DNA of 64,000 bases. Source: Sphingobacterium sp. UBA5670 (GTDB lineage: Bacteria > Bacteroidota > Bacteroidia > Sphingobacteriales > Sphingobacteriaceae). Below the pieces are notes generated by a model. It ran no database searches, was not told where the DNA came from, and saw only the letters and a program-made list of their open reading frames with translations. Position 1 is the stretch's first letter. Every line of letters begins with the position of its first letter. The translations under genes were made by a program, and so were the position numbers. Shown in pieces: positions 1 to 11,056 of the stretch. Location of the stretch: contig NZ_DIIM01000021.1 of the NCBI RefSeq assembly GCF_002420705.1, forward strand, positions 404,581 through 468,580, written 5' to 3'.

Positions 1-176
1 AGCACAAATCTTGAATTTTATTTCACAAAATAGGAAACACCCAAAGAAAATTCCATAATTCTATATATATTAAATTAAAATTTGGTTAAGGTGAGATTAA
101 AATGATATTAGAGACAAAAATTGGGTATTTTCTGTCGCAGCTAAATACAAGATATTTTCTCATATAGCAAAATCGT
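1..176. other. AT-rich intergenic stretch at the left window edge
   Basis: I see no gene in these bases. They lie beyond the katG terminator and contain a tandem array of ATTAA-like half-sites, annotated separately. By analogy with the two matching regions further right, this is probably the upstream region of a leftward gene that starts outside the window. That gene is inferred, not seen. Confidence 0.5.
74..111 (-). promoter_or_regulatory. Four-copy 11-bp direct repeat array (putative response-regulator site)
   Basis: Half-sites ATTAA (74), GTTAA (85), ATTAA (96) and ATTAG (107) start exactly 11 bp apart. This is one helical turn, the layout typical of OmpR/PhoB-family operators. The last pair reads ATTAAaatgatATTAG and resembles the pairs upstream of the two Usp-like genes near 35.8 and 40.3 kb. 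The controlled gene would read leftwards out of the window. Binding by the OmpR-type regulator at 41.7-42.4 kb is an inference. Confidence 0.5.
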
Positions 177-209
177 AAGAAGCCAGCCTCGATATGAGAC
201 TGGCTTCTT
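177..209 (-). terminator. Rho-independent-like terminator after katG
   Basis: Arms AAGAAGCCAGCCTC and GAGACTGGCTTCTT pair over 14 bp with one mismatch around a 5-base loop. The hairpin lies 21 bases beyond the katG stop codon. On the katG strand it is followed by TACGATTTTG, so the U-tract is short. Confidence 0.7.
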
Positions 210-230
210 GAAAGGCTTAATTTTTATTCA

Positions 231-2621
<2,391 letters not shown>

Positions 2622-2776
2622 CTATAACCAAAATCTATATCCATAAAAGACAATTATACAAAATACTGAAAATCATCTTTTAATGAGACTCCAGAAAATA
2701 ACGATTTTTGGTGTTGCTAAAACAAAAGCCATTCTTTTATTATTCTACAATTAGGTTGTATCAAAAAATATTGGCC

Positions 2777-3358
2777 ATGAGTGAACTTTCTACATTTTTG
2801 GTGAGTGCATTTATAGGCGTGAGTCTGGCGGCAGCCACCGGCTTCCGGATTTTCATGCCCTTATTTTTATTGAGCCTTGGCTGTCGGCTGGAACTGTTCC
2901 AAGTTGGCAACGAATTGGCTTGGGCGGGCTCAACGCTTGTTTTAGCAGCAACAAGCGTAGCCATGATTTTAGAAATAGCGGGATACTACATTCCTTTTAT
3001 TGACAATATATTGGACAGCCTATCCATCCCCTTAGCAACCATAGCAGGTACCTTACTTTTTGCCATACAGTTTACAGATATTTCACCGTTTGTCCGTTGG
3101 GCCATAGCAATTATAGCCGGTGGCGGTACTGCAGCAACCATCAGCACGGCCCTGGCAGGCACCCGAGCGGCCTCTTCTATCGGAACGGCAGGTTTTGGAA
3201 ATTTTATGATCTCGACTATGGAAACCATCGGTTCTACTATTTTGACCATACTTGCCATATTTGTACCCTTTATGGCCATTATAGTTGTTATAGGCTTGTT
3301 CTACTTCTTTTGGCGGTTTGGCAAAGAACAACTGAATAAAAAACTTAAAAGGTCCTGA
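2777..3358 (+). CDS. DUF4126 family membrane protein
   Basis: A 193-residue integral membrane protein of the DUF4126 family, function unknown. The ATG at 2777 (MSELSTFLVSAF) is preferred to a TTG 69 bases upstream, because the domain begins directly after it. Several hydrophobic helices rich in Gly and Ala are visible, including AATGFRIFMPLFLLSL near the N-terminus and a long one near the C-terminus (FVPFMAIIVVIGLFYFFW). Short basic tails suggest a cytoplasmic C-terminus (KEQLNKKLKRS). It is divergent from katG and ends at a shared terminator with the convergent heat-shock gene. No partner is visible in context. Confidence 0.8.
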   Translation: MSELSTFLVSAFIGVSLAAATGFRIFMPLFLLSLGCRLELFQVGNELAWAGSTLVLAATSVAMILEIAGYYIPFIDNILDSLSIPLATIAGTLLFAIQFTDISPFVRWAIAIIAGGGTAATISTALAGTRAASSIGTAGFGNFMISTMETIGSTILTILAIFVPFMAIIVVIGLFYFFWRFGKEQLNKKLKRS

Positions 3359-3411
3359 TCAAGAAAATCTACTGCACTGCATGGAGATTGGCGATAAATA
3401 ATACGTAAAAC

Positions 3412-3446
3412 AAAAAAGGACAGCAAAATTCGATGCTGTCCTTTTT
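3412..3446. terminator. Bidirectional terminator hairpin
   Basis: AAAAAGGACAGCA and TGCTGTCCTTTTT form a perfect 13-bp stem around an 8-base loop, giving U-tracts on both strands. It sits between the convergent DUF4126 and Hsp20 genes and probably serves both. Confidence 0.85.
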
Positions 3447-3530
3447 CAAAATTAGCTCTTGCACTGATTAAGTTTGCGCACATAAGCAACCTTTACTTTG
3501 ATGTGCGCCCAGATTATAGACTGGTCTTTA

Positions 3531-3980
3531 CTAATCAATAACAACTTCCTGGGGACGTTTTACCTTCTCAAGATCCTTCGGAAGAATAACGGTCAATACA
3601 CCATCCTCGAAACTCGCATGCACATTGTCAGTAAGTACTTGTTCATTCAACTGAAATTCACGTTCAAATGGCAGTCCTTCATGCTCTTTATAAATGTAGT
3701 CGATGCCATTGTCCTGTGTGTTTTCTGTACAAAAAATCTTTAAAATCCCATCATTTATACTGACTTGGAATTGTTCTTTCTTGCGGCCAGCAGCAAAAAG
3801 CTGAACTTCATAAAATTCCGAGTTTTCTGCTATATTGGCAGGGACAAACTGTTGCCCTTCTGAACTGTGTTCACCTTCAAAAAAATGCTGTTGAAATTTT
3901 TCAAAGCGGTCCTTGAAATGCTGTCCGCAAAATTTATTATGATTTGAATACCCTCTGCTGTAATTATCTCTTTTAAACAT
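3531..3980 (-). CDS. Hsp20/alpha-crystallin family small heat-shock protein
   Basis: A 149-residue ATP-independent holdase chaperone that should bind unfolding proteins in the cytoplasm. The alpha-crystallin domain spans roughly residues 45-145, starting at FVPANIAENSEFYEVQLFAAG. It carries the family's closing signature in FEDGVLTVILPK (A-x-x-x-n-GVL type). The N-terminal arm is short, polar and aromatic (KFCGQHFKDRFEKFQQHFF), as usual for oligomer-forming members. Length is normal. It stands alone, ahead of a bidirectional terminator. No CIRCE-like or other heat-shock element was recognised upstream. Confidence 0.93.
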   Translation of the reverse strand: MFKRDNYSRGYSNHNKFCGQHFKDRFEKFQQHFFEGEHSSEGQQFVPANIAENSEFYEVQLFAAGRKKEQFQVSINDGILKIFCTENTQDNGIDYIYKEHEGLPFEREFQLNEQVLTDNVHASFEDGVLTVILPKDLEKVKRPQEVVID

Positions 3981-4059
3981 GTCTTTAATTTTTAATGTTG
4001 AATACTAAGTGTGAATTAATGATCGCCGGATTACATCCACAGTTGCGATTTTGTAAATA

Positions 4060-4353
4060 TTAATAAACGGGAACTATTGTTGCTCTCTTCGAACGTTGTT
4101 GTCCCTTTAAAGGCACAATCGCTACAACTGTGTTATAGTGACGCTGAACATTCGGGTACACTGGAGCCTTATCCATTTTGAATGTATGCCTATCTCTCCT
4201 GCGCATTCTTGCTGCGGCAAAGCTTCCTATTCCAAACAGAACTGTTCCAAACAATAAGAGTTTAAAGATCGTCCCAATAATTAAGGTTGCTAATCCTGCT
4301 ATTGCCGTAAGCACTATCAGGCGTGGCAATATAAATCGAAGTTTATTTTTCAT
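4060..4353 (-). CDS. Small membrane protein of unknown function
   Basis: 97 residues, not recognised. Two closely spaced hydrophobic segments (LIVLTAIAGLATLIIGTIF and LLLFGTVLFGIGSFAAA) form a helical hairpin in the first half. A basic stretch RMRRRDRH and a polar tail follow. This resembles small inner-membrane proteins often found near ECF sigma factors. It lies downstream of the sigma factor and the 112-residue membrane protein on the same strand, but a good terminator at about 4.5 kb separates them, so it is probably a separate transcript. Confidence 0.65.
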   Translation of the reverse strand: MKNKLRFILPRLIVLTAIAGLATLIIGTIFKLLLFGTVLFGIGSFAAARMRRRDRHTFKMDKAPVYPNVQRHYNTVVAIVPLKGQQRSKRATIVPVY

Positions 4354-4500
4354 TTGAATACATCTTTTTTAAGGTTTCCGTTAGCACACAGTTTCATCTG
4401 CTTAACATTGACCTTCATATTTTTTAATTAACTATTACTTTAGCCGACATCCATTCTGACAGATCATCGCGTTCTGTTATTTCTTTCGGGATATTGACAC

Positions 4501-4530
4501 AAAAAAGGCGCCTTTATAGAAGAAGACGCC
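4501..4530 (-). terminator. Rho-independent terminator
   Basis: On the minus strand GGCGTCTT pairs with AAGGCGCC (8 bp, one G-U) and is followed directly by six U residues. It closes the sigma-factor/small-membrane-protein transcript whose last gene stops at 4568. Confidence 0.8.
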
Positions 4531-4567
4531 CAACAACAGTTTTTACTTTAAAATTTTTATTCTTTTT

Positions 4568-4906
4568 TTAGAATCCGCATCGTCCGCCAAAACGACGCTT
4601 CCATTCCTCACGCAAACGCTCCCTTTCTTCTTCGGAAAGATCCTCTCCTTTTTCCATCTGACGTGGAAAATCCTTTCGAAATCTTCCACCTCCCGGTTTA
4701 CCAAATCCCCTGCCAAACAGGATTCTTGACAAAACAAAGAGTCCTAGCGCCTGCCAATAGGTAATTGTTTTCAAATTGAAAATGTCAACCATTAACGTAT
4801 TCCATAAATATTGTAACAACGCTACCAATAAAAAAACACCAACGATAATAGCGACAAACATAAAAGCGAATTTACCCTTCCGCTGCCTTTTTATTCTTCC
4901 ATTCAT
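4568..4906 (-). CDS. Small membrane protein co-transcribed with an ECF sigma factor
   Basis: 112 residues, no family assigned with certainty. A basic N-terminus (MNGRIKRQRKGK) precedes a strong transmembrane helix (FAFMFVAIIVGVFLLVALLQYLW) and a second hydrophobic segment (YWQALGLFVLSRILFG). The tail is Gly/Arg-rich, then strongly charged (SEEERERLREEWKRRF), like a soluble helix. Its start lies 11 bases after the sigma-factor stop, so the two are almost certainly one operon. That position is where an anti-sigma factor is often found, but no zinc-binding anti-sigma or FecR domain is visible. A role in holding or sensing for the sigma factor is only a guess. Confidence 0.75.
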   Translation of the reverse strand: MNGRIKRQRKGKFAFMFVAIIVGVFLLVALLQYLWNTLMVDIFNLKTITYWQALGLFVLSRILFGRGFGKPGGGRFRKDFPRQMEKGEDLSEEERERLREEWKRRFGGRCGF

Positions 4907-4917
4907 AGCTTAATTCT

Positions 4918-5499
4918 TTAAAATTTTAATTCTTCATACAAACTGCGCAACCGTACTCTCAGATGCTTCACTGCATACCCTTTTCGACTGATGATCGTCT
5001 TTAAATTCTCATTTTCCATGACTGCAATTTCTTGAAGTGTTTTGTCTTCCAGTTCATTGAGCATAAAAACCCGACGTTGCTTTTCAGGTAATTCGTCCAA
5101 TGCTTTCATCAGTTCGTCCCAAAAAATATCCTTAAATAATTTTAGCTCCGGATTATTGGAGTCATCAGCCAAAAGTAACTGACGAATAGGAAAAGTACTT
5201 TCACTATCATCATTACCTGCTATCATATCATCAAGTGATTCATTTTTCTTTTTCCGATAACTATCGGTAATCTTATTCCGTGTGACAGCATAGAGCCATG
5301 CTCCCGCATTCTCCAATTCGTCCATATTGGTCAAACGGCTAAATTGATACCACACCTCCTGTAAGATATCTTCTGCATCCTCCGTTTTCTTTACTTTTCC
5401 CTTAACAAAACGTAGCAGTTGACTTCCATAAGTCTTAACGATATCCGTAAATGATCTGGAATTTTTTTCTGCCATATGATTTTGGTATGCAATGTCCAT
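4918..5499 (-). CDS. ECF-type RNA polymerase sigma-70 factor
   Basis: 193 residues. Region 2 is visible as AEDILQEVWYQFSRL followed by AGAWLYAVTRNKITDSYRKKK. Region 4 has LDELPEKQRRVFMLNELEDKTLQEIA and a helix-turn-helix continuing to ISRKGYAVKHLRVRL. Regions 1 and 3 are absent, as in ECF factors. The linker between regions 2 and 4 (NDDSESTFPIRQLLLADDSNN) is longer than usual and acidic. Two ATG starts are possible, 5499 or 5475 (MAEKNSRS); the second gives the more typical N-terminus. It recruits RNA polymerase to an unknown set of promoters. The next gene is a small membrane protein, a possible atypical partner. Confidence 0.92.
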   Translation of the reverse strand: MDIAYQNHMAEKNSRSFTDIVKTYGSQLLRFVKGKVKKTEDAEDILQEVWYQFSRLTNMDELENAGAWLYAVTRNKITDSYRKKKNESLDDMIAGNDDSESTFPIRQLLLADDSNNPELKLFKDIFWDELMKALDELPEKQRRVFMLNELEDKTLQEIAVMENENLKTIISRKGYAVKHLRVRLRSLYEELKF

Positions 5500-5706
5500 A
5501 GCAGCATAGACGAACTAGTCGAACTTTTACTTTAAATTATTTTCATGGATCTACTTTCTTGCTGACTTCCACCGCATGAACAACATGACACATTCCTTTT
5601 TCGTCGTCTTTCGTATACGCTTTATTCGCATAAATATACTAGATAATCAGCTAATAGGCTATGCTTTCTATACACTTTATGCAATATAAAAAAGTAGTAC
5701 TATGGT

Positions 5707-6690
5707 TTAAGACTTTCGGCGCTGCTGAATAACCTTACCTGTATCGGTAATAAAAATATAATGATATGCGGGGAAACGCTGAATCAATTTTTTCCCTTCT
5801 TTCTCGCCCAGTACCATGATTGAGGTACTGAGTGCATTTGCGATTTCCGCTGAGGGTCCATAAATCGTCACTGAAGTTAATCCCGTAGCTGGATAACCTG
5901 TCACCGGATTTATAATATGTGAATAACGTTTTCCATTAATCTCCGCATATTTCTCATAGCTGCCCGAAGTTGCTACGGCCATTTCATTCAAACGAAGAAC
6001 TTTGACCATTCGATGGGGTTTGAACGGATTGTTTACGCCCACTTTCCAGGCATCGCTATTGGGTGGGCTTCCCCAAGCCGACAGATCACCAGAAGCATTA
6101 ACTATACCTGCTTCAATCCCTTTTGCTTTCATTATTTCCCTGCCCCTATCTGCCGCATAGCCTTTCCCAATAGAGCCGAAACCGATCTTCATACCCGGTA
6201 ACTCCAGAAAAATTGTCGAAGCCGCACTATCGAGGCGAATGTGTTGATAGCCAACTTTCTCGACAGAACTCTTAATCACTTCTTCTGCGGGCATCGAGGT
6301 CATGCTGCCATCAAATAGCCAAACTTTATCTAAGGCAACAATACTGATATCAAAAGCACCACCTGAATTTTGAGCATATTGGATTGCACGTTGTGTTAGA
6401 TCAAACACTTCTCTATCCACCTTAACTGGCTTAATCCCTGCATTGCGGTTCACCGCTGCTATTTGGGTTTGCGGACGCCATTCTGAAATCAGATTTTCTA
6501 TTCGATCTATTTCGGAGATGACTTCATCGATATGCTGATTTGTAATCGAGCTATCCCGATCTACCAAGCTAATTTCGAAAACAGAGCCCATAAGGGTGAC
6601 TTGCCGTTTAACCAATACCTGCGAAAAACCCGAAGTAATGGATAGAAAGCAAAACATTAAAAATAGGCCACATTGTTTATTGTTCTTCAT
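5707..6690 (-). CDS. apbE: FAD:protein FMN transferase ApbE
   Basis: Transfers FMN from FAD to a Ser/Thr of extracytoplasmic target proteins through a phosphodiester bond. The 327-residue protein starts with a cleavable signal peptide (LFLMFCFLSITSGFSQ). It shows the ApbE landmarks: GSIGKGYAAD, the NASGDLSAWG strand, and HIINPVTGYP near residue 265, a variant of the H-I-x-D-P-x-T-G metal/FAD motif with Asn for Asp. Downstream ATSGSYEKYAEINGKRYSHI fits the fold. It is last in an operon with a PepSY/flavodoxin/FNR reductase and a DUF2271 protein that carries a flavinylation-like sequence, so its substrate is probably encoded next door. There are 85 bases between it and the reductase. Confidence 0.93.
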   Translation of the reverse strand: MKNNKQCGLFLMFCFLSITSGFSQVLVKRQVTLMGSVFEISLVDRDSSITNQHIDEVISEIDRIENLISEWRPQTQIAAVNRNAGIKPVKVDREVFDLTQRAIQYAQNSGGAFDISIVALDKVWLFDGSMTSMPAEEVIKSSVEKVGYQHIRLDSAASTIFLELPGMKIGFGSIGKGYAADRGREIMKAKGIEAGIVNASGDLSAWGSPPNSDAWKVGVNNPFKPHRMVKVLRLNEMAVATSGSYEKYAEINGKRYSHIINPVTGYPATGLTSVTIYGPSAEIANALSTSIMVLGEKEGKKLIQRFPAYHYIFITDTGKVIQQRRKS

Positions 6691-6775
6691 GCGATTGATC
6701 TAAAAAGGAATTATAAAGTCGATCTATACCAAAAGTAGTGCTAGTGATGGGATTTGCTATAGTACCACCAATTTA

Positions 6776-8974
6776 CTAATAACAATCTGTTAAGATCTGT
6801 CCATTTTCTTTGTAGACCGCAATAGTTTTGCCGATATGTGCTAGGAGAAGTTCATTTAAAGTATGTTCAACGTCATGCTGCATCCGCAATGCTCCACAAA
6901 GCAATATATAACCTCCTTTATCAAGCAATTCGACAAAATACGGCGCATCCCGACGAATCAAATCCATGACATATTGTGGATTTTCCTCACGCGAGAAAGC
7001 CAGTTCAAGCTGCTGCAGATGCCCTAATTTCAGCTGTTCTTCAGCAAAATCCACATAGTGCGCAGTCATTTCATTTCGATGGCGAAAACCAGCATATAAA
7101 CGTAAAGGAGTCATACTTTCATTTTCTGAAATCATGCCTATAAAAGGTGCTATCCCAGTACCATTCGCAATCAAAGCGACTGCATTAGCGGCTTTCGGAA
7201 AATGAAAACTTGGATTAACCATGACTCGTGCTTGCAGGGTTTGATTCGGTTCCAATCGATAAAGGAAGCTAGAACCAAATCCATCAGGAAACAATTTCAC
7301 CACAAGCTGAACCATCCCATCTTTGTAGCCGATCGAATAAAAACGTTCACGTTGATCTTGGGCGGGATAGATTGCCAACAAATCTCCGGATTGCATTTTA
7401 ACCTTACTCAAAGGTTTCAATAATAACGTAAAAGTTGTATTGGTTGATGAAACAGTAGACTTCGCTATCACTTTGAATTTTGTCAATCCGACGACTTTAG
7501 CACTATAAATAGCAGGAGCAGAAGCTAACGCGATATCAGTCTTTTCTGACCAGTGATGTATCCATGAAATAAGTTCATCAACATGCTTATCATTAACGGT
7601 ATGTAACTCGGTTAGACGAGAAGCCCAGACTTGTTTTTCTAATAAATGATCAATTTCGCGCGCATAGGCACAAAAGTCGGGATAGGCTTTCGAACCAAAG
7701 CCGAGAACCGAAAATTGTACATCTTGCTTTTGTGGATGGCTGTTGAGCTTTTGTTCAAATTGAAGTGCATTGGAGGGTGCTGTTCCTAGCCCGTATGTTG
7801 AGGTAAACACAAGCAAGTGTTTTGCCGTTGGAAAGCATTGATATTGATTCATTCCGAGCAACAACGATTTTTGCCCATCCGCTAAGAGCTGTTTATGGAT
7901 CTGATTGGCGAAAAACAGCGTGCTTCCATTTTCCGTTCCAAAAAGAATAACAATCTCCGCTTCTTCAGGTTTATATTTATTCTTGATTTTAGTACGCGTG
8001 CGCTTGAATGTGATTGCAAAGCCCGTGTAAATAAAGAACACAATATTCAAAGATGCGAGTCCCAATATAATGGCCCATATGATATTGGTCTTGCCCGTAT
8101 GGAGGTCCAAAGAAAACTGTTCGGCCAATGCTGTAAAGGGATACTTTACTTCTTTATGCAAGCTTCCATTCAACTGATTTATGGTCAATTCCCGATCGCG
8201 AAGCTTCAGTACAAAAAACTCATCAGGATCGTCTTCCATAAACGGAAACTCCAACGTCTTCAAATCGACAAGTTTTGTATTTTGGAATATCGAAAATTTC
8301 GCTACCTCCAATTGGACATCTTCCTTCATCTTATTGGGATATTCAATTGTTTGGTTCGGCTTTTTTAAGATTTCAATACGCACCAGGAATAAATAGGTAC
8401 CTGTTAGGGCCAATATCAAAATTGGTATCAAAAATAAACGTCCTGAAACAACATGAAAATACTGTGCGAAAAAGTCCCGGTTGATTTTGGCAAAGAAATG
8501 TCGAACGCCCTGTTGACGCTTGACAATCAGAACAATTCCAGAAATGGTAATAAGAAACAACAGAAATGAAACCACACCAATAATCACCCGGCCCGTCACT
8601 TTAAGAAAGAGTGAACGGTGTAACGCTGTAACCCATTGAACAAATTGGGACTTATTCAATTGAGGGCCAAGCAGACGCCCTGTATTCGGATCGATATAAC
8701 CTTTCACGGTGTTGCCATCTGCGTCTATGGCGTCAATACTCACAAATTGATTGTGATCTACCGAGATCGCTATGATTTCAGGATAAACCTTGCGCAAAGT
8801 TGTTACTGACTGCGCAAGGTTTAATGTTTCAATATGTTCAACCCGATAAGGCGGAATTTTTTCGTTGACGGCGTCAATGGCCAATATTACGCCAGTTATC
8901 GATAATAAAAGTAAAAAGATAGAAGAAACAATAGCTAAGGCTAAATGTGCATACCTCCAAATAGATACCAGCAT
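6776..8974 (-). CDS. PepSY-TM / flavodoxin / FNR-type membrane reductase
   Basis: A 732-residue multidomain inner-membrane oxidoreductase. Residues about 1-330 form a PepSY-associated membrane module: helices at 10-32, 130-150, 180-200 and 300-320 around periplasmic loops with PepSY-like segments. Residues about 345-480 are flavodoxin-like (ILFGTENGSTLFFANQIHKQL, VFTSTYGLGTAPSNA, VLGFGSKAYPDFCAYA). The rest is an FAD/NADPH-binding reductase half: RERFYSIGYKDG for FAD, VALIANGTGIAPFIGMI for nucleotide, and C-terminal GYILLCGALRMQHDVEHTL. The build suggests transfer of electrons from cytoplasmic NAD(P)H through FAD and FMN across the membrane to periplasmic acceptors. Neighbouring apbE and DUF2271 genes support a flavinylated acceptor. 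Iron reduction is the likely end use, suggested by a Fur-like box at the operon head. Direct substrate evidence is lacking. Confidence 0.88.
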   Translation of the reverse strand: MLVSIWRYAHLALAIVSSIFLLLLSITGVILAIDAVNEKIPPYRVEHIETLNLAQSVTTLRKVYPEIIAISVDHNQFVSIDAIDADGNTVKGYIDPNTGRLLGPQLNKSQFVQWVTALHRSLFLKVTGRVIIGVVSFLLFLITISGIVLIVKRQQGVRHFFAKINRDFFAQYFHVVSGRLFLIPILILALTGTYLFLVRIEILKKPNQTIEYPNKMKEDVQLEVAKFSIFQNTKLVDLKTLEFPFMEDDPDEFFVLKLRDRELTINQLNGSLHKEVKYPFTALAEQFSLDLHTGKTNIIWAIILGLASLNIVFFIYTGFAITFKRTRTKIKNKYKPEEAEIVILFGTENGSTLFFANQIHKQLLADGQKSLLLGMNQYQCFPTAKHLLVFTSTYGLGTAPSNALQFEQKLNSHPQKQDVQFSVLGFGSKAYPDFCAYAREIDHLLEKQVWASRLTELHTVNDKHVDELISWIHHWSEKTDIALASAPAIYSAKVVGLTKFKVIAKSTVSSTNTTFTLLLKPLSKVKMQSGDLLAIYPAQDQRERFYSIGYKDGMVQLVVKLFPDGFGSSFLYRLEPNQTLQARVMVNPSFHFPKAANAVALIANGTGIAPFIGMISENESMTPLRLYAGFRHRNEMTAHYVDFAEEQLKLGHLQQLELAFSREENPQYVMDLIRRDAPYFVELLDKGGYILLCGALRMQHDVEHTLNELLLAHIGKTIAVYKENGQILTDCY

Positions 8975-8988
8975 TTTTACCCCTTTTC

Positions 8989-9474
8989 TTATTGTACTTT
9001 ATTTAACTTAACAAGTTTGATATATCCCTTGCCATTAGCTTTTTCAGTGATAGCTTCCTTTGTCAAAGCAATTTCAACATCAGCAGTATGGTATTTTTGT
9101 TCCTCTACAGCAGATTCAAAACGGAGTTTATACCCTTTGTTAAACTTCGTTTCATCAATATCCAATGTCCGCATGGCACGGTCACCGCCACCAACTGACG
9201 CACCCGTCACCGCATTTAGCTTTTCTTTGGTTTTATTTTGGAACTTGTACCATTCCTTGATTGTATTATACCATTGTTTATCAGATCCCAATACGGCGAG
9301 TGTTTTTTCGTAAGCTCCACTAGGATTAATCAGTGAAATCACCACGTAGGCTTTCTCACCTTCATAGGCATTCATTTGGATCATACACTTATATTTAGCT
9401 GCCTGTGCGAAAGAGCTTAAGGCCGCCATCGAAAATAAAAGAGTGGCTATCGTTGTTTTAACTATGTTATTCAT
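8989..9474 (-). CDS. DUF2271 periplasmic protein, probable flavinylation target
   Basis: 161 residues from the ATG at 9474; a TTG two codons upstream is less likely. It has a signal peptide (TTIATLLFSMAALSSFAQA) and a beta-rich body of the DUF2271 family. Residues 87-93 read NAVTGAS, close to the D-x-x-(S/T)-G-A-(T/S) sequence that ApbE modifies, with Asn in place of Asp and Ser93 as the possible FMN carrier. DUF2271 proteins are known from genomic surveys to co-occur with ApbE and PepSY proteins. Spacing to neighbours is 14 and 18 bases, so co-expression is near certain. The expected role is a periplasmic flavin electron carrier that accepts electrons from the PepSY reductase. Confidence 0.82.
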   Translation of the reverse strand: MNNIVKTTIATLLFSMAALSSFAQAAKYKCMIQMNAYEGEKAYVVISLINPSGAYEKTLAVLGSDKQWYNTIKEWYKFQNKTKEKLNAVTGASVGGGDRAMRTLDIDETKFNKGYKLRFESAVEEQKYHTADVEIALTKEAITEKANGKGYIKLVKLNKVQ

Positions 9475-9492
9475 CTTCAATTGTATCTAATT

Positions 9493-10998
9493 TTATTTCA
9501 AAAAGTCAAGCTGCACATTGGATTTAGACAAGAAATCGTTCTCTTTCGCCAAATCATAAGCTGTTTCATCGAATTCTGTTTTCAATTCCTTTTTTGCACC
9601 AAGCGAAACCAATGTTTTTAGTAGGGAATCGTCTTTCGCTAGGAGAGCTGCCTTATGTAGTGCAGTCGTCCCCTCTTTATCCTGTGCATTAATATCTACG
9701 CCAAGTTCGCTGGCTTTCTGGATAAGCTTCACATTCTCTTTGGCTACCGCCAGATGATACAATGTACTACCATTTTTTTGTGGAGCAACAACATCCAATC
9801 CGTTCGTCTTAAGTATAGTTAATTTTTCTTTAAACTCATCTCCTTGTGACACATTTCCCTGGCCACCTGGTCTGCCCCCCTGTGGCAATTCTTTGTAAGA
9901 ATTAAACCAATAGAAAGCTAAGTTATTACCCTCCTTATCCAATACCTTGGTATCGGCTCCATTTTTAATCAATGCTGCAGCTACTTCCGGAGTTCCATTC
10001 GCTATTGCTTTAGTCAATGCAGATTCGCCTTTTTCATTTACTGCATTTACGTTCTTCGCTTTAGTAAGCAGCAGCTCGACCAATTTAGCATCCTTACCAC
10101 TAGCAGCCACCATAAGCGCTGTATTTCCTTCGTTGTCCGCTTTTGCGACGTCTACACCTTTATCCAAAAAATAATTGATCACGGCCATATCTGGTCTGCG
10201 AACTAAAGCATGCAGCACTGTCGCTCCTTCTTTATTTACAGCCTTGGGATCCAATTTGAACTTTTCAACCAAATAGGTATAAACCGACAAACCATTCGAT
10301 GCTTGTCTGGAACCCTGAGTCGCAAAAAATAACGCATTATTGGTTGGTTTTACGCCACGGGCGATGAATTTCTCCATTAGCTCGGTATTTCCAAGTTTAG
10401 CCGCATAATCCGTCACTGTACGGCCCGACTCGTCTTTATCTTGAATAGATAATCCTTTTTTTATGAAATAATCCGTCAATGCAAGGTCCTTGTCTGCAGA
10501 CGCTGCAAGCATCATTAATGTAGCACCACCTTCATATTTTTGTTTGGGATTCACACCCGCTTTAAACAAAGCATCATAGACGGCAGTATTTGTATTTCCT
10601 GTCGAAGCTGCATAAGCAATAATTGGGTAACCATGGCTATCTTGGTAATTGACATCCGATCCTTTTGCAATTAAAAACTCGACAAGCTCCGCATTTCCAC
10701 TTGACGCTGCCCAGTGTAAATAACTACGGCTGTGATGCGTCTTCTTCGTTACACTATTCCCTTCTTGTTCGATCATAAATTTGACAACATCCGTCGGAGC
10801 GCCATTTAATATCGCCATTGTGACTGGATCAAAGGATGCTGCATTAGGCTGAGAAGGGCTATTTCCTTTGCTGATTTCTTCTTTAACAATTGTCAATGTA
10901 GGTTTACCTTTCCAAAACTCGCCGTTCATTAACGAATTTGTTTGCGCTTGTGCATAAGTTGCAGCGAATAATAAAGCTGCTAAAAGTGTCTTTTTCAT
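9493..10998 (-). CDS. Secreted ankyrin-repeat protein
   Basis: 501 residues from the ATG at 10998, chosen because it opens a clean signal peptide ([19 protein letters not shown]); an upstream alternative adds 12 polar residues. Nearly the whole mature protein is ankyrin repeats, roughly eleven or twelve of about 33 residues. Typical units include [40 protein letters not shown] and [24 protein letters not shown] low-complexity loop interrupts the array near residue 375. Ankyrin arrays bind proteins, and this one should act in the periplasm or at the cell surface. It leads the DUF2271-PepSY reductase-apbE operon and so may scaffold or assemble the electron-transfer components. No enzymatic domain is visible. 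Confidence 0.88.
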   Translation of the reverse strand: MKKTLLAALLFAATYAQAQTNSLMNGEFWKGKPTLTIVKEEISKGNSPSQPNAASFDPVTMAILNGAPTDVVKFMIEQEGNSVTKKTHHSRSYLHWAASSGNAELVEFLIAKGSDVNYQDSHGYPIIAYAASTGNTNTAVYDALFKAGVNPKQKYEGGATLMMLAASADKDLALTDYFIKKGLSIQDKDESGRTVTDYAAKLGNTELMEKFIARGVKPTNNALFFATQGSRQASNGLSVYTYLVEKFKLDPKAVNKEGATVLHALVRRPDMAVINYFLDKGVDVAKADNEGNTALMVAASGKDAKLVELLLTKAKNVNAVNEKGESALTKAIANGTPEVAAALIKNGADTKVLDKEGNNLAFYWFNSYKELPQGGRPGGQGNVSQGDEFKEKLTILKTNGLDVVAPQKNGSTLYHLAVAKENVKLIQKASELGVDINAQDKEGTTALHKAALLAKDDSLLKTLVSLGAKKELKTEFDETAYDLAKENDFLSKSNVQLDFLK

Positions 10999-11056
10999 CC
11001 TTTTATTTGTCTTTTGAAGTTGATGAAGTAACATGGCCTATTCATTCCCTACTCAA

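Noticed and set aside
3476..3508. Inverted repeat GCGCACAT/ATGTGCGC between DUF4126 and Hsp20 genes
   Set aside because: Only 8 bp with a 17-base loop, next to a far better terminator; probably chance.
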